From positions 62,001 through 126,000 of the forward strand of contig NZ_SJOD01000001.1 in the NCBI RefSeq assembly GCF_004331175.1: a stretch of 64,000 nt of DNA, given 5' to 3'. A program made the position numbers and the translations under genes. Positions 34,689 to 43,282 of the stretch are shown piece by piece; within the stretch, counting starts at the first letter, position 1, and every line of letters begins with the position of its first letter. The DNA is from Acinetobacter sp. ANC 4178 (GTDB taxonomy: Bacteria > Pseudomonadota > Gammaproteobacteria > Pseudomonadales > Moraxellaceae). The notes under the pieces were generated by a model. It saw only the letters and a list, made by a program, of their open reading frames with translations, was not told the DNA's origin and made no database searches.

Positions 34689-35174
34689 TTGAACAGTACA
34701 GAATATACACTAGATAAAATTGATCGGAATATTTTATCTGCTTTAAGACAAAATGGTAGATTGACCGTCGCACAACTCGCAGATGAAGTCGGACTTTCCT
34801 CCTCCCCATGTTGGACACGTCTAAAACGCTTGGAAACTTTAAAAATTATTGATGGCTATACCGCCAATATTAATCCTAAAGCCATTGGGATTAATGAATT
34901 ATTCTTTATCGAAATCACGCTAGAACGCCATGATGATGAAATTTTAGAGCAATTTAGCCAAACGCTAGCAGACATTCCCGAAGTGATAGAAGCTCATTTA
35001 GTGACTGGGGATTATGATTATTTAGTCAAAGTTGCTGTGAAAAATGCTGAACACTATGAGCGTTTTTTAAGAAAAAAACTGTATTCGATTAAAGGGATTC
35101 GGCATACTCGCTCAACTTTTGCTTTACGACCTCTCAAATCGGCAACAACCTCCGATTTAATGCTAATTGAATAA
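34689..35174 (+). CDS. Lrp/AsnC family transcriptional regulator
   Basis: A 161-residue regulator. The AsnC-type helix-turn-helix is TVAQLADEVGLSSSPCWTRL, followed by the RAM ligand-binding domain (ITLERHDDEILEQF, HLVTGDYDYLVKV). Such proteins form octamers and respond to amino acids. The start is a TTG at 34689 with TGGA upstream; the ATG seven bases before it is out of frame. A candidate small RNA and a carboxylate permease gene follow. The regulator has no visible operon partner, and the amino acid sensed is unknown. Confidence 0.88.
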   Translation: MNSTEYTLDKIDRNILSALRQNGRLTVAQLADEVGLSSSPCWTRLKRLETLKIIDGYTANINPKAIGINELFFIEITLERHDDEILEQFSQTLADIPEVIEAHLVTGDYDYLVKVAVKNAEHYERFLRKKLYSIKGIRHTRSTFALRPLKSATTSDLMLIE

Positions 35175-35217
35175 TCCAACACTCTTTTACTGCAATTTAA
35201 GTCGATGTATGTTTTAA

Positions 35218-35300
35218 TATACTCAGTATGAGATGAGCCTTATATGAGTATAGCGCGAGCTATACGACTAGCCCCTGAAAAATGGGGCTTTTTATTGTCT
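35218..35300 (+). ncRNA. Candidate small RNA with GNRA-loop hairpin and terminator
   Basis: A TATACT -10 box at 35218-35223 (weak -35) is followed by a hairpin with a GTATAGC stem and a GCGA tetraloop (35248-35265) and then a rho-independent terminator (35270-35296). This would give an RNA of about 65 nt. It could also be the leader or trailer of a neighbouring transcript. Confidence 0.4.
35270..35296 (+). terminator. Terminator behind lrp-like gene or candidate small RNA
   Basis: A 6-bp GC stem (AGCCCC/GGGGCT) with a short loop and a T-run. Confidence 0.82.
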
Positions 35301-35507
35301 GTTTGAAACGATAAATTCATCATAAATGTATAAACTGTTATTAAGAATAAATGAATTGAACAGCATTATGTTGTTATTAACGTCAAGAATTGGTTGGACA
35401 AAATTAAAATCTTTCTTTTATTGAGAATATGTTAACTACACTAGACTTCAACAAAATCACTGTTCATTATTAGACCGATAATAACTATACCTTTGGAGCA
35501 AACTTCA

Positions 35508-36965
35508 ATGGGATTCAAACTCATACCAACCATAATTTCAGTATCACTTACCCTTATTATTTGGTTTCTCATTCCAATTCCGCAAGAAGTCTCTGCAAAT
35601 GCTTGGCTTCTATTTGCCATGTTTATTGGTGTTATTTCAGCGATTATTGGTAAAGCAATGCCTATTGGTGCAATTTCGATTATCGCGATTGCGCTTGTCG
35701 CAATTACTCGAGTAACAGCAGATAACCCGAGTGATGCCATTAAAGATGCTTTAAGTGGTTTTGCGAACCCTCTTATTTGGTTGATTGGTATCTCTATCAT
35801 GATTTCAAAGGGTTTACAAAAAACAGGGCTTGGTGCGCGGCTAGGTTATTACTTTATTGCCGTATGGGGGAAAAGAACCATTGGTATCGGCTATAGCCTT
35901 GCATTATCTGAACTGATTCTTGCGCCCGTTACCCCAAGTAATACGGCACGTGGAGGCGGAATTATTCATCCAATTGTTCGCTCCATTGCAACGAGTTTCG
36001 ATTCCGATCCTGAAAAAGGCACGGAAGGCAAGATTGGTAAATATCTGGCTTTGGTCAATTACCATTCAAACCCTATTACTTCGGCTATGTTTATTACGGC
36101 CACAGCGCCCAATCCTTTGGTCGTTGAACTGATTGCGAAAGCAACCAATAGTCAGATTCATTTGAGTTGGACCACATGGGCATTGGCCATGGTTTTACCA
36201 GGTATTGTCGCATTGGCTCTCATGCCGATTGCGCTTTACTTTATGTATCCACCTGAAATCAAAAAAACACCAAATGCAGCACAATTTGCCAAAGACCGTT
36301 TAAAAGAAATGGGCCCCATTACCTTACATGAAATGATTATGTTGGCTGTATTTGGAATTTTACTGTTACTCTGGGCAGGCATTCCCGCAATGATCTTGGG
36401 TGATATGTGGACTTTAGACCCAACCACAACCGCATTTATTGGTTTATCACTTCTTCTGCTTACAGGTGTTTTAACTTGGGATGATGTTTTAACTCAAAAA
36501 AGTGCATGGGATACGGTGACATGGTTTGCTGCTTTGGTCATGATGGCAACCTTTTTAAATAAGCTTGGTTTGATTACATGGTTCTCTAATTTATTACAAA
36601 CAGGTATTGGTCAGCTTGGTTTAACTTGGGTTCCCGCATCCATGCTTTTACTATTCGCTTATATGTATGCTCACTATATTTTTGCCAGTACTACTGCACA
36701 TATTACTGCAATGTTTTCTGCATTTTATATTGCAGGAATAGCCGTAGGTGCACCTCCGATGTTCTTTGCACTAATTATGGCAGCGGCTTCAAGCATTATG
36801 ATGACACTGACTCATTATGCAACAGGTACATCCCCTATTGTTTATGGTTCTGGCTATACAACGCTTGGTGAATGGTGGAAAGCTGGCTTTATCATGAGCA
36901 TTATCAATATAGCTATTTTTATTGTATTGGGCGGACTTTGGTGGAAGATGCTGGGGTATTGGTAA
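35508..36965 (+). CDS. SLC13/DASS family anion (di- or tricarboxylate) permease
   Basis: An inner-membrane protein of about 485 residues with about 12 helices. Two SNT-type motifs, APVTPSNTARGGG and the later STTAHITAM, together with FITATAPNP and SPIVYGSGYTTLGEWW, match the CitT/SodiT-like group that takes up malate, 2-oxoglutarate, citrate or tartrate. The first in-frame start (TTG at 35493) is less likely than ATG 35508, which follows GGAG. It lies behind a candidate small RNA and an Lrp gene, which may control it. The exact substrate is not known. Confidence 0.88.
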   Translation: MGFKLIPTIISVSLTLIIWFLIPIPQEVSANAWLLFAMFIGVISAIIGKAMPIGAISIIAIALVAITRVTADNPSDAIKDALSGFANPLIWLIGISIMISKGLQKTGLGARLGYYFIAVWGKRTIGIGYSLALSELILAPVTPSNTARGGGIIHPIVRSIATSFDSDPEKGTEGKIGKYLALVNYHSNPITSAMFITATAPNPLVVELIAKATNSQIHLSWTTWALAMVLPGIVALALMPIALYFMYPPEIKKTPNAAQFAKDRLKEMGPITLHEMIMLAVFGILLLLWAGIPAMILGDMWTLDPTTTAFIGLSLLLLTGVLTWDDVLTQKSAWDTVTWFAALVMMATFLNKLGLITWFSNLLQTGIGQLGLTWVPASMLLLFAYMYAHYIFASTTAHITAMFSAFYIAGIAVGAPPMFFALIMAAASSIMMTLTHYATGTSPIVYGSGYTTLGEWWKAGFIMSIINIAIFIVLGGLWWKMLGYW

Positions 36966-37019
36966 TTTAATATCTGTTATAAATCATAATCTTGTAAATA
37001 TAAAAATATCTATACAACC

Positions 37020-37045
37020 AGCCACCTGAATAAGGGGGCTTTTTA
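37020..37045 (+). terminator. Terminator of the SLC13 permease gene
   Basis: A stem AGCCACC with GGGGGCT (one mismatch) and a T-run, 55 bp after the stop. Confidence 0.75.
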
Positions 37046-37105
37046 ATATCTGTCCATTAAAGAAACTTCGTTATAATTTTACTCACTGAATAGAAATATA
37101 TTTGA

Positions 37106-37351
37106 TTAATTAGACTCGATGTCATAGACCCAGTTTCGTGCTTGTTGGTCTGTCGTGGTTTCACAAACATAATAGTCATGATCCCATGAGTCTTGATGGA
37201 AAATTTCCATTTTTCGATAAGTCACCTGTTTGCCATTTTCCACACAGATAAAGCTATCGCCTTGGTCTTTGACTTGAGTTCCGTTGAGGAAACCACCAAT
37301 ACAGAGGAATCGAGATTGTTTTGCCATTTCTATATCAACTTTTTGAATCAT
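37106..37351 (-). CDS. Hypothetical protein, 81 aa
   Basis: A small soluble-looking protein with no signal peptide. Its middle (FICVENGKQVTYRKMEIF) and aromatic, acidic C-terminal third (DSWDHDYYVCETTTD) hint at a compact beta fold. I do not recognise it. No strong ribosome site precedes either in-frame ATG (37351 or 37327), so expression is uncertain. It converges with the permease gene beyond a terminator. Confidence 0.45.
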   Translation of the reverse strand: MIQKVDIEMAKQSRFLCIGGFLNGTQVKDQGDSFICVENGKQVTYRKMEIFHQDSWDHDYYVCETTTDQQARNWVYDIESN

Positions 37352-37519
37352 TTTTCAATGTGCGGATTAAACGATTTATTAGATGGACTGTAAAGTGGAA
37401 CAAACAATATCTATAAAAGAAATATCAATCTATCAAAGTGAATCTTCAACTGAAAGATTGAAGTCATAAGCAATACACAAATGACCTCATGTTGTAATAT
37501 CAAGAGATGCCTATTTCAT

Positions 37520-38506
37520 TTAATCAACAAACTGTGCAGGACTTAAAGAATTAGTTTCAATAAATTGAGTGTACCTCTTCAGTTTCTCAAGAGTACTTTC
37601 GATATCTATTAATTCTGAACTTTCATCTCTAATAAGATACTTAGTTGTTAAAATCGTCATTGTTTCACCTTTACCAAATCTGGTTGGTTTTTCAAAACTT
37701 AAACCATCCTCCTTAGCTTTAGCTAAATAATGCTTGTAACAAATATTTCTAAATTTTTTGTCATTTTCTTCTTTGTTACTATTAATTTTTAACACTAGAT
37801 CTTCTTCTTGAATTTGCAAATACTGTGTACAAAATTCATTTTTTTGAAATGCCCACCAATACCCCATGAACCCACCATTTTGATTAGGAACATATCCCCA
37901 ATTACCTCGATTCAACTCTTTTTGCAAATACTTGAAAAATCCGATCCAATTTTTATGATTCCATTTCTCTTTATGAACAAATGCGTTAACTTCATTTTCA
38001 ATTGAATTTATATAGTCTTTAAAATCATTAAAAATATCACTGAGCACATTCTCATAAATATTTAAAACGGAAATTAATTTATCTCTAGAAAAAATCTTAA
38101 ACCCATCGTCTATTTCTTTTTTATAATTAGATTGATCGTGTGTTTTAAAAAATATAGCTAAAACATTTTCCTCACCTACCTCTGAGGCAATAATATTTCG
38201 ATATCTAGTTAGCTGATCTCCATGTGATTGGGTTCCAGTTTTATCTTCAATAATAATAGAAAAATTGTTTATTTTAAGTAAGATATCAATATTTTTGTAT
38301 TGTTTGGAAAGACTGAACTGTTCAATTTTTTCAGGTATTTTTTTATTTTCCAATTTAAAAAATTCTGATATTAAACTCAAAGCACAATTTTTTAAAGCTT
38401 GATTTACGTTCTCATATTTAGGATTTGCATGATCTAATAGCCAAAAAATAAAAGCATCTTGCGATAATTCTTTTGTAGCATATTTAAAAATATTTGGTTT
38501 ATCCAT
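37520..38506 (-). CDS. PD-(D/E)XK nuclease-like protein
   Basis: A 328-residue protein with unusually AT-rich codons. The motif NIDILLKINNF then IIIEDKTGT matches a PD-(D/E)XK core: Asp74, Glu87 and Lys89, followed by Gln at about 98 in GDQLTRYR, which many members keep. Before it is a helical N-terminus, and after it no domain I recognise. Members of this fold include restriction, recombination and anti-phage nucleases. It starts about 12 bases after the acnB terminator stem, so it may depend on read-through. No methylase or other defence gene is adjacent. A nuclease role is inference. Confidence 0.7.
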   Translation of the reverse strand: MDKPNIFKYATKELSQDAFIFWLLDHANPKYENVNQALKNCALSLISEFFKLENKKIPEKIEQFSLSKQYKNIDILLKINNFSIIIEDKTGTQSHGDQLTRYRNIIASEVGEENVLAIFFKTHDQSNYKKEIDDGFKIFSRDKLISVLNIYENVLSDIFNDFKDYINSIENEVNAFVHKEKWNHKNWIGFFKYLQKELNRGNWGYVPNQNGGFMGYWWAFQKNEFCTQYLQIQEEDLVLKINSNKEENDKKFRNICYKHYLAKAKEDGLSFEKPTRFGKGETMTILTTKYLIRDESSELIDIESTLEKLKRYTQFIETNSLSPAQFVD

Positions 38507-38517
38507 TTTATAATCCA

Positions 38518-38551
38518 AAAAATAAGGGCTGATTACTCAGCCCTTATTTTT
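38518..38551 (-). terminator. Terminator of acnB
   Basis: A 15-bp stem (AAAAATAAGGGCTGA) with a 4-nt loop and T-run on the minus strand. It directly precedes the ribosome site of the PD-(D/E)XK gene. Confidence 0.93.
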
Positions 38552-38579
38552 AACTCATTTAACCTTAATTTTCAATTAA

Positions 38580-41219
38580 TTAAGTCAATTGAGCAGCAGC
38601 AATTTTCTTCGTATCAACATTCGCAGCAGCGTCAGTATAGTCGCCCATTTTGTCAAAGCTTAAATATTGGTAGATGTCAGCAGACATGCTATCAATTTGA
38701 GCTGCGTACTGTTGGTATTCTTCTGGAGTTGGTAATTTACCCAATACCGCAGCAACAGAAGCAAGTTCAGCAGAAGCTAAGTAAACGTTCGCACCTTGAC
38801 CTAAACGGTTCGGGAAGTTACGAGTAGAAGTCGATACACATGTTGTGTTCGGCGCTACACGTGCTTGGTTACCCATACATAATGAACAACCTGGCATTTC
38901 AGTACGCGCGCCAGCTTTACCATAAGTATTGTAGAAACCTTCTTCCATCAATTGACGTTCGTCCATACGCGTAGGTGGAGCAATCCACAAACGAGTTGAA
39001 AGTACGCCACCAGGAACTTTCTCTAACAACTTACCAGTTGCGCGGAAGTGACCGATGTTCGTCATACATGAACCAACGAATACTTCGTCAATTTTCACGC
39101 CTTGAACGTCAGAAAGCAATTTAGCGTCATCTGGGTCATTCGGGCAGCAAAGAACTGGTTCAGTAATTGTCGCAAGGTCAATTTCATACACTTTCGTGTA
39201 TTCAGCGTCAGCATCAGCTTTAAGAAGTGATGGGTTCGCTAACCATTTTTCCATGTTTTCAACACGACGAGCCATCGTACGCGCATCGCCATAACCTTCA
39301 GAAATCATCCACTTCAACATTGTAATGTTTGATTTCAGGTATTCAGCAACTTTCTCTTCAGAAAGCGTGATAGAACAACCTGCAGCAGAACGTTCAGCAG
39401 ATGCATCAGAAAGTTCAAATGCTTGCTCAACAGTTAAGTCTGTTTCCATTTCTGTTAAGTCGATCTCAAGGATACGACCAGAGAAGATGTTTTTCTTACC
39501 TTTCTTCTCTACAGTTAAGTCACCTTGCTGAATCGCAACGTAAGGAATTGCATGTACAAGGTCACGTAGTGTGATACCAGGTTGCATTTTACCTTTGAAC
39601 TTAACAAGTACAGATTCAGGCATATCCAGCGGCATAACACCAGTCGCAGCAGCGAACGCTACAAGACCAGAACCCGCAGGGAATGAAATACCAATTGGGA
39701 AACGTGTATGTGAGTCACCACCAGTACCAACTGTATCTGGAAGAAGCATACGGTTTAACCAAGAGTGAATAATACCGTCACCTGGACGTAAAGATACACC
39801 GCCACGGTTCATGATGAAATCAGGAAGCGAGTGTTGCATTTGAACGTCAACTGGTTTTGGATACGCAGCTGTGTGACAGAAAGATTGCATAACAAGGTCA
39901 GCAGAGAAGCCTAGGCAAGCTAAGTCTTTCAATTCGTCACGAGTCATTGGACCAGTCGTATCTTGCGAACCAACAGTCGTCATCTTAGGTTCACAGTAAG
40001 TACCCGGAAGTACGCCTTGACCTTCAGGAAGACCACATGCACGACCAACCATTTTCTGTGCTTGAGTGAAACCTTTGCCAGTAGCAGCAGGTTGAACTGG
40101 AGTACGGAATAAAGTAGATGGAGCAAGACCTAAAGCTTCACGCGCTTTAGTCGTCAAACCACGACCAACGATTAAGTTGATACGACCACCCGCACGTACT
40201 TCGTCTAGAAGTACTGGAGTTTTAAGTTCAGCTTCAGCAATTACTGCGCCGTCTTTAGTTGCAGTTACTTTTGCAGCAGCATGATCAATGTTAAGAACGA
40301 TTTCGTCGCCCATGTTCATGTTTGCAACATCAATTTCGATTGGCAATGCGCCAGCATCTTCCATTGTGTTGAAGAAAATCGGAGCGATTTTAGAACCTAA
40401 GCAGTAACCACCGTCTTTTTTGTTCGGGATGTGAGCGATGTCGTCACCGAAGAACCAAAGTACAGAGTTAGTTGCTGATTTACGGCTTGAACCAGTACCA
40501 ACAACGTCACCTACGTAAGCAACTTGGTTGCCTTTCGCGATTAAGTCTTTGATTTGGTTTAATGGACCAACTTCACCAGGAACTTCTGGGTTGATACCGT
40601 CACGTACGTTTTTCAACATTGCATTTGCGTGCAATGGAATATCTGGACGGCTCCATGCGTCTTGTGCAGGTGACAAGTCGTCAGTATTAGTTTCGCCAGT
40701 TACTTTGAAAACAGTAAGTTTGATTTCAGTCGGAACATCTTTACGGCTTGTAAACCATTCAGCGTCAGCCCAAGACTGAAGAACAGCTTGTGCATTTGCA
40801 TTGCCCGCTTTCGCTTTGTCTGCAACGTCATGGAATGCATCAAATACAAGAAGAGTTTTCTTCAATGCTTCAGCAGCTAATTCAGCAAGTGCCGCATCAT
40901 CAAGAAGAGCAACTAGAGGTGCTACGTTATAACCACCAAGCATAGTACCTAGTAAGTAAACCGCACGTTCTTTAGAAACTAACGGCGAAGTCGCTTCACC
41001 TTTAGCCAAAGCAGCTAAGAATGCAGCTTTAACATATGCAGCTTGGTCAACACCCGCTGGAACACGGTTTTCTAGTAAATCAACTAAAAATGCTTCTTCG
41101 CCAGCTGGTGGGTTTTTTAATAATTCAACTAATGCAGCTGTTTGAGCATCATCAAGTGGCTTCGGTGGGACTCCGAGTGCGGCACGTTCTGCAACGTGTT
41201 GGCGGTAAGCTTCTAGCAC
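38580..41219 (-). CDS. acnB: Aconitate hydratase B
   Basis: AcnB interconverts citrate and isocitrate in the TCA cycle with a 4Fe-4S cluster. At 879 residues it has the AcnB order: helical HEAT-like domain, swivelling domain, then the catalytic part. The cluster cysteines lie in VGSCMTNIGHFR and GCSLCMGNQ. GTGGDSHTRFPIG is a further hallmark. The start is a GTG at 41219 with AGGAA upstream. It is monocistronic with its own terminator. E. coli AcnB without its cluster also binds mRNA; whether this holds here is unknown. Confidence 0.96.
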   Translation of the reverse strand: MLEAYRQHVAERAALGVPPKPLDDAQTAALVELLKNPPAGEEAFLVDLLENRVPAGVDQAAYVKAAFLAALAKGEATSPLVSKERAVYLLGTMLGGYNVAPLVALLDDAALAELAAEALKKTLLVFDAFHDVADKAKAGNANAQAVLQSWADAEWFTSRKDVPTEIKLTVFKVTGETNTDDLSPAQDAWSRPDIPLHANAMLKNVRDGINPEVPGEVGPLNQIKDLIAKGNQVAYVGDVVGTGSSRKSATNSVLWFFGDDIAHIPNKKDGGYCLGSKIAPIFFNTMEDAGALPIEIDVANMNMGDEIVLNIDHAAAKVTATKDGAVIAEAELKTPVLLDEVRAGGRINLIVGRGLTTKAREALGLAPSTLFRTPVQPAATGKGFTQAQKMVGRACGLPEGQGVLPGTYCEPKMTTVGSQDTTGPMTRDELKDLACLGFSADLVMQSFCHTAAYPKPVDVQMQHSLPDFIMNRGGVSLRPGDGIIHSWLNRMLLPDTVGTGGDSHTRFPIGISFPAGSGLVAFAAATGVMPLDMPESVLVKFKGKMQPGITLRDLVHAIPYVAIQQGDLTVEKKGKKNIFSGRILEIDLTEMETDLTVEQAFELSDASAERSAAGCSITLSEEKVAEYLKSNITMLKWMISEGYGDARTMARRVENMEKWLANPSLLKADADAEYTKVYEIDLATITEPVLCCPNDPDDAKLLSDVQGVKIDEVFVGSCMTNIGHFRATGKLLEKVPGGVLSTRLWIAPPTRMDERQLMEEGFYNTYGKAGARTEMPGCSLCMGNQARVAPNTTCVSTSTRNFPNRLGQGANVYLASAELASVAAVLGKLPTPEEYQQYAAQIDSMSADIYQYLSFDKMGDYTDAAANVDTKKIAAAQLT

Positions 41220-41464
41220 GGTGTTATTCCTCTTTTTTAAAAAATTATTTACGTATTCCTGCTTTAAATAAAGCTACGCAAACAATATGGACTGCTTGAT
41301 TTTACTAAAATTCCAGTTAAAAGTTAATGCGCTACAAGTGTTTCTTCGTGATGCCCATTATTTTCTAACTAAATGATGCTTACATCGATTGCATATAAAA
41401 ACAGCAATATCGTCAGATTATTTGGACTTTATTCACATTAACTTTGAACTGTCATCTAAAAACT

Positions 41465-41492
41465 AAAAAGGCAACTCATGTTGCCTCTTTTT
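41465..41492 (-). terminator. Terminator of the small hypothetical gene downstream
   Basis: A stem AAAAAGGCAAC with a 4-nt loop and T-run on the minus strand. Confidence 0.82.
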
Positions 41493-41513
41493 ACTCAATA
41501 TAAATATTCAACC

Positions 41514-41783
41514 TTAGTGGACAGTAGTTTCTCGTAAATACTCAGCCAAGGCAGATTTATCCCCTTCAAATTTAACCTGAACTTCATCCTCATGCAGCAT
41601 AAGATGCTGCGCGCTGATAAATGAAATTTTAACCGCATAGAGCTTTAGATCTGTATCAATTAAGTGTTGTATAAAAACACTGTCGCCAAGACTGAGCACA
41701 TAATGACTACCCGCGATGATCATACAATGTGTTTCATCTTGTAAAAGTAAATCTGCGTGATTTAAATATGCGACCACTTCCAT
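41514..41783 (-). CDS. Hypothetical protein, 89 aa
   Basis: A small acidic protein without membrane segments or signal peptide, mainly beta strands by its alternating pattern (CMIIAGSHYVLSLG, LYAVKISFISAQHLML). I do not recognise it. Upstream of the ATG is GAGGTGAGCTATG, a good ribosome site, and a strong terminator follows, both favouring a real gene. It is single between acnB and lipoprotein genes. Function is unknown. Confidence 0.6.
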   Translation of the reverse strand: MEVVAYLNHADLLLQDETHCMIIAGSHYVLSLGDSVFIQHLIDTDLKLYAVKISFISAQHLMLHEDEVQVKFEGDKSALAEYLRETTVH

Positions 41784-41944
41784 AGCTCACCTCATTGGTT
41801 GTTATTATTCTGCTTTCATTATTGTTTAAAAGTTGAGAGTTTTCTATATGCTCAGCTTCAATTCATAATATATTTTAAACATACTTAGGCTATTTTACGC
41901 ACGATAAATATACCTAGGTCGCTAGCTGAGAAACCGATGCAAGC

Positions 41945-41981
41945 AACAAAGCCTTGTATCTCTACAACACAAGGCTTTGTT
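41945..41981 (-). terminator. Terminator-like hairpin behind a small lipoprotein gene
   Basis: Perfect 13-bp arms (AACAAAGCCTTGT) with an 11-nt loop. The T-run is weak. Confidence 0.7.
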
Positions 41982-42025
41982 CTGTATTTAGCTTTTCAAG
42001 CATGAGCGTAGCAGTTATAGCTAAT

Positions 42026-42385
42026 TTAAAACTGCTTATATTCGGGCAATTGATCATGTGGCGTTGCCAAGCACTTCGCTGTAATTTGTGTCTTAATTTT
42101 CTCGCGCGCTGCATCTTTATCTTGTTTAATTTGCTCTTCTGGCAAGGCATAGACTTGTTCAATAATATTCAAAATGAACTTTTGGGTAAATTCATCGTCA
42201 ATTTTATTGGCGTGTTCTATGGCTTTATCTTTTTCAATAGCACTTTGACGATCGAGCATAATTGAACGTGCAGCATTGCCCATACTGGTACAGTAACCAT
42301 GCCATTGTTCTTCAGGAGTTAATGGCTTCTTTTCAGAACACCCTGCTAATGCTGCCACAATAGCCAAAAAATAAACTTTTTTCAT
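42026..42385 (-). CDS. Hypothetical small lipoprotein
   Basis: A 119-residue protein. The signal MKKVYFLAIVAALAGCSE has a lipobox (LAGC, Cys16). The mature part is charged and helical and starts LTPEEQWHGYCTSMGNAARS, with a second Cys near the C-terminus (TAKCLATP), so a disulfide is possible. The ATG at 42385 follows GGAGAG; a longer frame upstream would destroy the signal peptide. It precedes a hairpin. The family is unknown to me, with only a general look of Acinetobacter envelope proteins. Confidence 0.65.
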   Translation of the reverse strand: MKKVYFLAIVAALAGCSEKKPLTPEEQWHGYCTSMGNAARSIMLDRQSAIEKDKAIEHANKIDDEFTQKFILNIIEQVYALPEEQIKQDKDAAREKIKTQITAKCLATPHDQLPEYKQF

Positions 42386-42460
42386 GCATACTCTCCAATT
42401 TCGCGCCCTATGATAGTCAAACTTTTTAAAATGAAGAACTATTACTGTCTTCAAATATGA

Positions 42461-42485
42461 AAAAAGCCCTGATTTGGGCTTCTTT
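42461..42485 (-). terminator. Terminator of the DUF333-I78 gene
   Basis: A short stem (AGCCC with GGGCT) and a T-run on the minus strand. Confidence 0.75.
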
Positions 42486-42496
42486 CACTGAGCAAA

Positions 42497-42931
42497 TTAA
42501 CCGCAACTCGCTTGAATCACTTTATGGTTGTTCGGATCAACCGTAACCGTGACCCGATCTTCACGATAATCCATCGTCACAGGTTGACCTGGTTGAACTA
42601 AACGCACGACATGTGCACTGGTTTTTTGTTTAATTTGTGCCTCGCTCAAGCCACTCTGCCCAACCAACGCTGCCGCTTGTTCAGGTACACATTTTGTCTG
42701 ATTGGCGCGGAAAAACTCCCACTCTTCAACAATCTGCCCGTTAGGAAGATGGCAATAACCCACTTCACCATTCGTTTCTTTTCTAATTTCTAATTTACCT
42801 TTCTGTTCAACACAAAAAGTACTTGCAGGATTTGCCATACCAACGTTTGGTTTTCCCGTTTCGCTCTTTTGTGCAGTGCTACAACCTGACAAAGCCGCCA
42901 TAATCAATCCAAGCATCACGATTTTTTTCAT
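42497..42931 (-). CDS. Lipoprotein with DUF333 and I78 peptidase-inhibitor-like domains
   Basis: A 144-residue lipoprotein (MKKIVMLGLIMAALSGCST, lipidated Cys17). Residues about 33-75 form a DUF333 domain: NPASTFCVEQKGKLEIRKE followed by GYCHLPNGQIVEEWEFFR. The last 65 residues look like an inhibitor I78 domain: CVPEQAAALVGQ, then MDYREDRVTVTVD and the ending QASCG. I78 proteins inhibit serine proteases. A combined domain protein would be an envelope inhibitor, for example against phagocyte or own elastase, but inhibition is inferred. The start at 42931 is set by the signal peptide; the ribosome site is weak. Confidence 0.72.
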   Translation of the reverse strand: MKKIVMLGLIMAALSGCSTAQKSETGKPNVGMANPASTFCVEQKGKLEIRKETNGEVGYCHLPNGQIVEEWEFFRANQTKCVPEQAAALVGQSGLSEAQIKQKTSAHVVRLVQPGQPVTMDYREDRVTVTVDPNNHKVIQASCG

Positions 42932-43013
42932 AAAGGATATTTCTTTAAATAAAAGATTAACATAGCAAAAATATTTAAAATAAACTGTGCGTTTTTTGCT
43001 AAATATCAATCAA

Positions 43014-43039
43014 AAAAGCCCATCAAATGATGAGCTTTT
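43014..43039 (-). terminator. Terminator-like hairpin of the small membrane protein gene
   Basis: A stem with one mismatch around a CATC/GATG core and a T-run on the minus strand. Confidence 0.6.
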
Positions 43040-43069
43040 CATACTTAAAACTTCTTTTATACATCAACT

Positions 43070-43282
43070 TTAATTCACTGAATGAATATCAAGTTCTTCA
43101 TTTTTCGCTAAAACTACAGAAGCTAAAATTGGTATACCTAAAATAAAAGGTATAGAGAAGATCCAAAAGATCACGGTGTAATCAGGATTGAATAAAAACT
43201 GAATAGCTATTGCCGCCAAGATTAAAACAGAAAATAAAATCGCTGCAAAACGCAGTACAAATTTGATTGGCATGGTGATCAT
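43070..43282 (-). CDS. Small hypothetical membrane protein
   Basis: A protein of about 70 residues with two predicted membrane segments (about 10-30 and 37-58) and a short charged tail (AKNEELDIHSVN). AGAG precedes the ATG at 43282; a further ATG at 43273 is possible. Position and composition resemble the many small uncharacterised inner-membrane proteins of this genus. Function is unknown. Confidence 0.5.
   Translation of the reverse strand: MITMPIKFVLRFAAILFSVLILAAIAIQFLFNPDYTVIFWIFSIPFILGIPILASVVLAKNEELDIHSVN

Noticed and set aside
37193..37393. Rightward frame antisense to the 81-aa hypothetical gene
   Set aside because: Shadow frame with no supporting signal; the leftward frame is weak too, but has the more protein-like composition.
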